In this document: piece by piece, positions 30,100 through 33,060 of the stretch | Position numbering within the stretch: the first letter of the stretch is position 1 | How the letters are laid out: the number at the start of each line of letters is the position of its first letter | DNA from: Planctomycetota bacterium | Lineage (GTDB): Bacteria > Planctomycetota > Brocadiia > JAADGH01 | Length of the DNA stretch: 33,060 nt | Reading direction: 5' to 3' | NCBI GenBank assembly: GCA_013152475.1 | Contig: JAADGH010000004.1 | Coordinates: forward strand, 1-33,060 | Program-made: the position numbers and the translations under genes | Notes under the pieces: model-generated | The model's input: only the letters and a program-made list of their open reading frames with translations | Database searches by the model: none | Told to the model about the DNA's origin: nothing

Positions 30100-31479
30100 G
30101 TGAGCAGCGTCAGTTTCGCAAACCAGCAGAAGGCCGAACAGCATCTCGACTCCTTCGACCTCCAGGAGCGCATGGCCACCCTCGAGTGGCTCAGCGCCCA
30201 GGGCATCGCCCGCGCCCAGAACTCGCCCGAGCGGATCAACATGCACTTCCACTCCTTCTTCTCCTACAACAGCATGGGCTACTCCCCCTGCCACATCGCC
30301 TGGCGGGCCCACTGCGAGGGCCTCTATGCCACCGCCCTGTGCGACTTCGATGTGCTCAACGGCATGGAGGAATACTTCGCCGCGAGCGAGGTCCTTGGCA
30401 TCCGCGCGGCCATGCACGTCGAAACGCGCGTCTTCATCCCGGAATACGCCGACGCCGTCATGAACTCCCCCGGCGAGCCGGGCGCGGCCTACTACATGGG
30501 CGCGGGCTTCGTGCGCATGCCGCCCGAGGGATCGTCCCAGGCCGAGGGCGCGGCCCACCTCCGGCAACTGGCCCAGGAGCGCAACATCGCCCTCGTAGAT
30601 CGGATCAACGCGAAGCTCCCGCAGATCGCTATCGACTACGAGCGCGAGGTCGTGCCCCTCTCCCCCGGCCGCTGCCCGACGGAGCGGCACATCGTCCAGG
30701 CCTACCGCGTCAAGGCGGAGAGCGCATTCGACACCCCGGCGGAGCTCCATGACTTCTGGGCAAAGGTCATGGGCAAGGCAGTCGCTGAGGTGGCGAAGTT
30801 GGCCGCAGACGTACCGTCCATGGAAGGAGACATCCGCGCCGCCCTCGTGAAGTCAGGCGGCATCGGCTATGAACAGCCGACGGAGAAGACCTTCCCCCGG
30901 GTGGATGACTTCATCCAATGGGTCCTCGACTGTGAAGCCATCCCCATGTACGCCTGGCTCGACGGGACAAACGACGGCGAGGAGGACATCCGCACCCTGC
31001 TGGAGTGTGTGCAGGCGAAGGGATCGTGCGCGCTCAACATCATCCCCGACCGGAACCATCGCATCGACGACCCCGACGTCCGGGCAAAGAAGCTCGCAAA
31101 GCTGAAGGATGTCGTCCGTGTCGCCGGCGAGATGCACCTGCCCATTAACATCGGCACCGAAATGAACAAGCTCGGCCAGCCCTTCTCCGACGACATCGGC
31201 TGCGAGGCGCTGCGCCCCTACTACGAGCCTTTCATGCGCGGTGCGCGGATCATGGTGGGCCACACGCTCCTGTCGCGCTTCGCCGAGTTTTCCTACGTCG
31301 GCCGGAAGGCCGAGGCGGAGTTCAGCGGCGACACCCCGAAGAAGAACGACGCCTTCGAGGCCGTCGGCGCCCTCCCTCCCCTCACCCGCGACATCGCGAA
31401 GCGCCTCCAGGACATGGGCCCCGACAAAGCCCACACCACCCTCCGCGACTCGGCGGTGAAGGGGGAATGGACCGTCTGA
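30100..31479 (+). CDS. PHP-domain protein, putative metal-dependent phosphoesterase
   Basis: 459 residues from GTG 30100, preceded by AAGGA. INMHFHSFFSYNSMGYSP (H49, H51) is the first PHP metal-binding motif, and CHIAWRAHCEGLYATALCDFD fits the second conserved strand. Later metal-binding candidates are AAMHVETRVFIPEYAD, NIIPDRNHRIDD and INIGTEMNKLGQPF. PHP domains bind two or three metals and usually hydrolyse phosphoesters, as in histidinol phosphatase and DNA polymerase proofreading modules. This protein is longer than a minimal PHP phosphatase (about 250-280), with a helical insertion at about 130-270 between metal motifs. There is no signal peptide, so it is cytoplasmic. The substrate is unknown. 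Confidence 0.78.
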   Translation: MSSVSFANQQKAEQHLDSFDLQERMATLEWLSAQGIARAQNSPERINMHFHSFFSYNSMGYSPCHIAWRAHCEGLYATALCDFDVLNGMEEYFAASEVLGIRAAMHVETRVFIPEYADAVMNSPGEPGAAYYMGAGFVRMPPEGSSQAEGAAHLRQLAQERNIALVDRINAKLPQIAIDYEREVVPLSPGRCPTERHIVQAYRVKAESAFDTPAELHDFWAKVMGKAVAEVAKLAADVPSMEGDIRAALVKSGGIGYEQPTEKTFPRVDDFIQWVLDCEAIPMYAWLDGTNDGEEDIRTLLECVQAKGSCALNIIPDRNHRIDDPDVRAKKLAKLKDVVRVAGEMHLPINIGTEMNKLGQPFSDDIGCEALRPYYEPFMRGARIMVGHTLLSRFAEFSYVGRKAEAEFSGDTPKKNDAFEAVGALPPLTRDIAKRLQDMGPDKAHTTLRDSAVKGEWTV

Positions 31480-31530
31480 GCGAACACACTCCCGCCCTCT
31501 TTACCGTCTGGCGGTTCGGACGAGCACGGC

Positions 31531-32022
31531 TCAACGCAAAACGGACAAGACGATCAGGACAGCGATGACCACGACCATGATGGCAATAACGACCATGGCG
31601 CGGACCAAGCGTGGGTCCTGGGAGAGTGCGCCGATCATTCCCCCCGTGAGGGGGGGGAGCTTCTGCCTATCGCCGCCTTGCCAGGTCATTCTCCCCGTCG
31701 CCGCGATTTCGTCCTCCCCGGACTCCACAATGAACGTGCCGCCGCCTTGCCCATCGTCCTGGGCCGACCGCGCCAGCTCGTACATGCGGCGCACATCCTC
31801 CGGCATCTCGTCGATGCTGTTATATTCTCGTCCGTTCACAACGATCTTGGTCACGACGTCCGCCGTGAACGTGCCGTCGCTGTTCTGGACGGCATCGGGC
31901 ACACCGTCGCCGTCGCGGTCGGCCAGCATGTTCATCACCTGCTCATAGGCCCGCCGCACCTCCAGCGGCATGTCATCCACGCCGGAGTACTCTTGTCCGT
32001 TGAAGACGATCTTGCTTCCCAT
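31531..32022 (-). CDS. Tail-anchored protein with duplicated motif around a calcium-type loop
   Basis: 163 residues from ATG 32022, which has GGAGG nine bases upstream; ATG 32028 is too close to that site. Residues 4-31 (KIVFNGQEYSGVDDMPLEVRRAYEQV) recur at 59-86 (KIVVNGREYNSIDEMPEDVRRMYELA), so the unit is duplicated. Between them is DRDGDGVPD (36-44), an EF-hand or thrombospondin type 3 calcium-loop pattern. Near the C-terminus is one membrane helix (142-162, RAMVVIAIMVVVIAVLIVLSVL) with only a couple of residues after it and no N-terminal signal peptide, so it should be tail-anchored, with the repeats probably in the cytoplasm. I recognise no named family. It is convergent with the PHP gene and lies 21 bases after the M60-like gene. 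Confidence 0.72.
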   Translation of the reverse strand: MGSKIVFNGQEYSGVDDMPLEVRRAYEQVMNMLADRDGDGVPDAVQNSDGTFTADVVTKIVVNGREYNSIDEMPEDVRRMYELARSAQDDGQGGGTFIVESGEDEIAATGRMTWQGGDRQKLPPLTGGMIGALSQDPRLVRAMVVIAIMVVVIAVLIVLSVLR

Positions 32023-32031
32023 AGTCATTCT

Positions 32032-32036
32032 CCTCC
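32032..32036 (-). promoter_or_regulatory. Ribosome-binding site selecting ATG 32022
   Basis: GGAGG on the minus strand is three bases from ATG 32028 but nine from ATG 32022. The second spacing is the functional range. Confidence 0.5.
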
Positions 32037-32043
32037 ATTCCCC

Positions 32044-33060
32044 TCACGGCTCTATCAAGGACGGCGGCATCCACCCCGGCAGGTCCTGGATCGATGCGCG
32101 GGCCTGCTCCGAGGTCGGCACACCCCAGGCCTCGAAAAACGGGCCGAGGTTCTTCCCTACCGTCCGGGAGAAACGCACCATCCACTGATCGCGCTTCTCG
32201 GCATCGGTCTTCGGACGCTCCTTCGCCGGCAGGTCGCGATACTCGGCAAAGACCTTCTTGAACGCATCCCAGCCGAAGGCCTGTTGCATCTGCACATACA
32301 TCATCAACGCGACGAAGGGCTTCTTCTTCCATTCGTCGAACTTGTGCCCGTGCTCAAAGTAATTCGTTACGCCTTTGCGAATCTTCGGCTTCGCCATCCG
32401 CCCCTTGGCCGGGTCCACGCCGCACAGCTTGTCAAAGACATAGAGGGTAAACAGATTGACTGTCACCTCTCCCGTGCCATCGAATGTCCAGTCGCGACTC
32501 TGGTGGTTGTGGCCGGTCTCGTGGAAGAGGCCCCAGTTGCCCTCCTTGAGCAGATGGCCCGGGTCCAGCAGCTTCGGCGCGGCGCTCACGGGGATCATGA
32601 TCGGATACCCCGCGTGCATGTACCCCGCGCAGAGCTGCACATCGGCCACGTAGCGCTCCGGCCGTTTGCGATCGGGCGACGGCCACATGGCCAGCTCGGC
32701 GCAGGTATCGAGGATACGATGCCATGTTTCCAGGACGGCCGCCGGGTCGTCGAGCTTCCGTGCGTCTTCAGACGGCACGGTCAGGATCACCTTGTTCGAT
32801 GCGATCTCCGCCCAGGGCGCGGGGCGCTTGCGTATCGTCCGCCACTCAGTCCGAGTCGTCTTGCCCAGCACGAAGTACGGCGCCTCGACGGCGCCGGCGA
32901 TGGTCACCTTGATCGTGCCGGGCTTGCACTTCTTCGGCACGACAATGTAGACCAACCCGCCGAAGGCATTCGCCGCCTTCGTATCGACCGACTTGATGGC
33001 GAACTCGCGCGTGATCTCCGGCGCGCGGAACCACTTCGGCCGGTTCCAGTTCTTGCAGTG
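32044..33060 (-). CDS. M60-like (enhancin-type) zinc metallopeptidase, C-terminal part
   Basis: The frame is open to the right edge, so the start is outside the window and about 338 residues are visible. The catalytic motif is HETGH inside NWGLFHETGHNHQSRDWTF, the HExxH zinc site of gluzincins. The downstream TGEVTVNLFTLYVFDKL carries the third-ligand glutamate region (GEVTxNLF). Upstream, RPKWFRAPEITREFAIKSVD and AFGGLVYIVVP match the conserved first part of the M60 domain. M60 proteins cleave mucin-like glycoproteins or other O-glycosylated substrates and are usually secreted; the signal peptide would be beyond the edge. An apparent TTG start at 32955 would cut the domain and is not real. 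Confidence 0.85.
   Translation of the reverse strand, partial: HCKNWNRPKWFRAPEITREFAIKSVDTKAANAFGGLVYIVVPKKCKPGTIKVTIAGAVEAPYFVLGKTTRTEWRTIRKRPAPWAEIASNKVILTVPSEDARKLDDPAAVLETWHRILDTCAELAMWPSPDRKRPERYVADVQLCAGYMHAGYPIMIPVSAAPKLLDPGHLLKEGNWGLFHETGHNHQSRDWTFDGTGEVTVNLFTLYVFDKLCGVDPAKGRMAKPKIRKGVTNYFEHGHKFDEWKKKPFVALMMYVQMQQAFGWDAFKKVFAEYRDLPAKERPKTDAEKRDQWMVRFSRTVGKNLGPFFEAWGVPTSEQARASIQDLPGWMPPSLIEP

Noticed and set aside
29590..30750. 386-residue minus-strand frame upstream of the symporter
   Set aside because: It is antisense to the start of the PHP gene and out of frame with the symporter. Neither end has a ribosome site or motif.
31480..31530. Possible terminator between the PHP and tail-anchored genes
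   Set aside because: Only four-base stems can be drawn and there is no T-run.
1..33060. CRISPR array, tRNA, rRNA, insertion sequence or prophage
   Set aside because: No regularly spaced direct repeats, no cloverleaf-like segments and no transposase, integrase or phage structural proteins were seen while reading both strands.

Overview
GC-rich bacterial chromosome with about 21 supported protein genes in short operons on both strands. No rRNA, tRNA, insertion sequence, integrase, phage module or CRISPR array was seen. The cell must have an outer membrane, because the window encodes an Mla-type lipid transporter, a secretin and several lipoproteins or exported proteins. The gene style (long HEAT, TPR and sulfatase-fold proteins, small exported proteins of a type I associate with Planctomycetota, an M60-type peptidase and MttB-type methyltransferase) suggests Planctomycetota or an allied uncultured phylum. 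That placement is an inference and is not settled by the sequence.

Layout, left to right. 1-607 (minus) is the N-terminal part of a trimethylamine-methyltransferase-family gene with an apparent frameshift. 999-2108 (plus) holds a small zinc-ribbon protein, a terminator and a LysE-type exporter. 2177-6241 (minus) has two exported proteins: an alpha-helical protein of unknown function and a HEAT-repeat protein with a histone-like basic tail. 6349-11407 (minus) is one probable operon, transcribed from about 11445: RsbW-like kinase, STAS protein, MlaE, MlaF, a long MlaD, and a B12-binding radical SAM enzyme. Its promoter lies back to back with the promoter of a plus-strand SPOR/TPR lipoprotein gene (11601), which is followed by miaA.

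13453-22572 is the most distinctive part. A near-consensus promoter, a leader, six genes and a rho-independent terminator form a clean unit: a PilM-PilN fusion, a PilO-like protein, a membrane-anchored fibronectin-III protein where PilP would be expected, a 1229-residue secretin with four LGFF-type repeats plus TPRs, and two small paralogous exported proteins. It looks like a divergent type IV pilus/type II secretion alignment and outer-membrane complex. The motor, pilin and prepilin peptidase are not in the window.

22609-26577 (plus) carries a sulfatase-fold/TPR protein with Thr at the nucleophile position, then tilS. 26580-29936 (minus) has a PQQ-type beta-propeller lipoprotein, a DUF2721-type membrane protein and a sodium/solute symporter. 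A perfect 12-bp hairpin at 27834-27861 may be a REP element. 30100-31479 (plus) is a PHP-domain protein, 31531-32022 (minus) a tail-anchored protein with a calcium-loop motif, and 32044-33060 (minus) an M60-like metallopeptidase that runs off the window.

Several starts were moved to the codon with the best ribosome-binding site: 6241, 11601, 12480, 18035, 29936 and 32022. All functional assignments come from motif recognition by eye; no database search was run.
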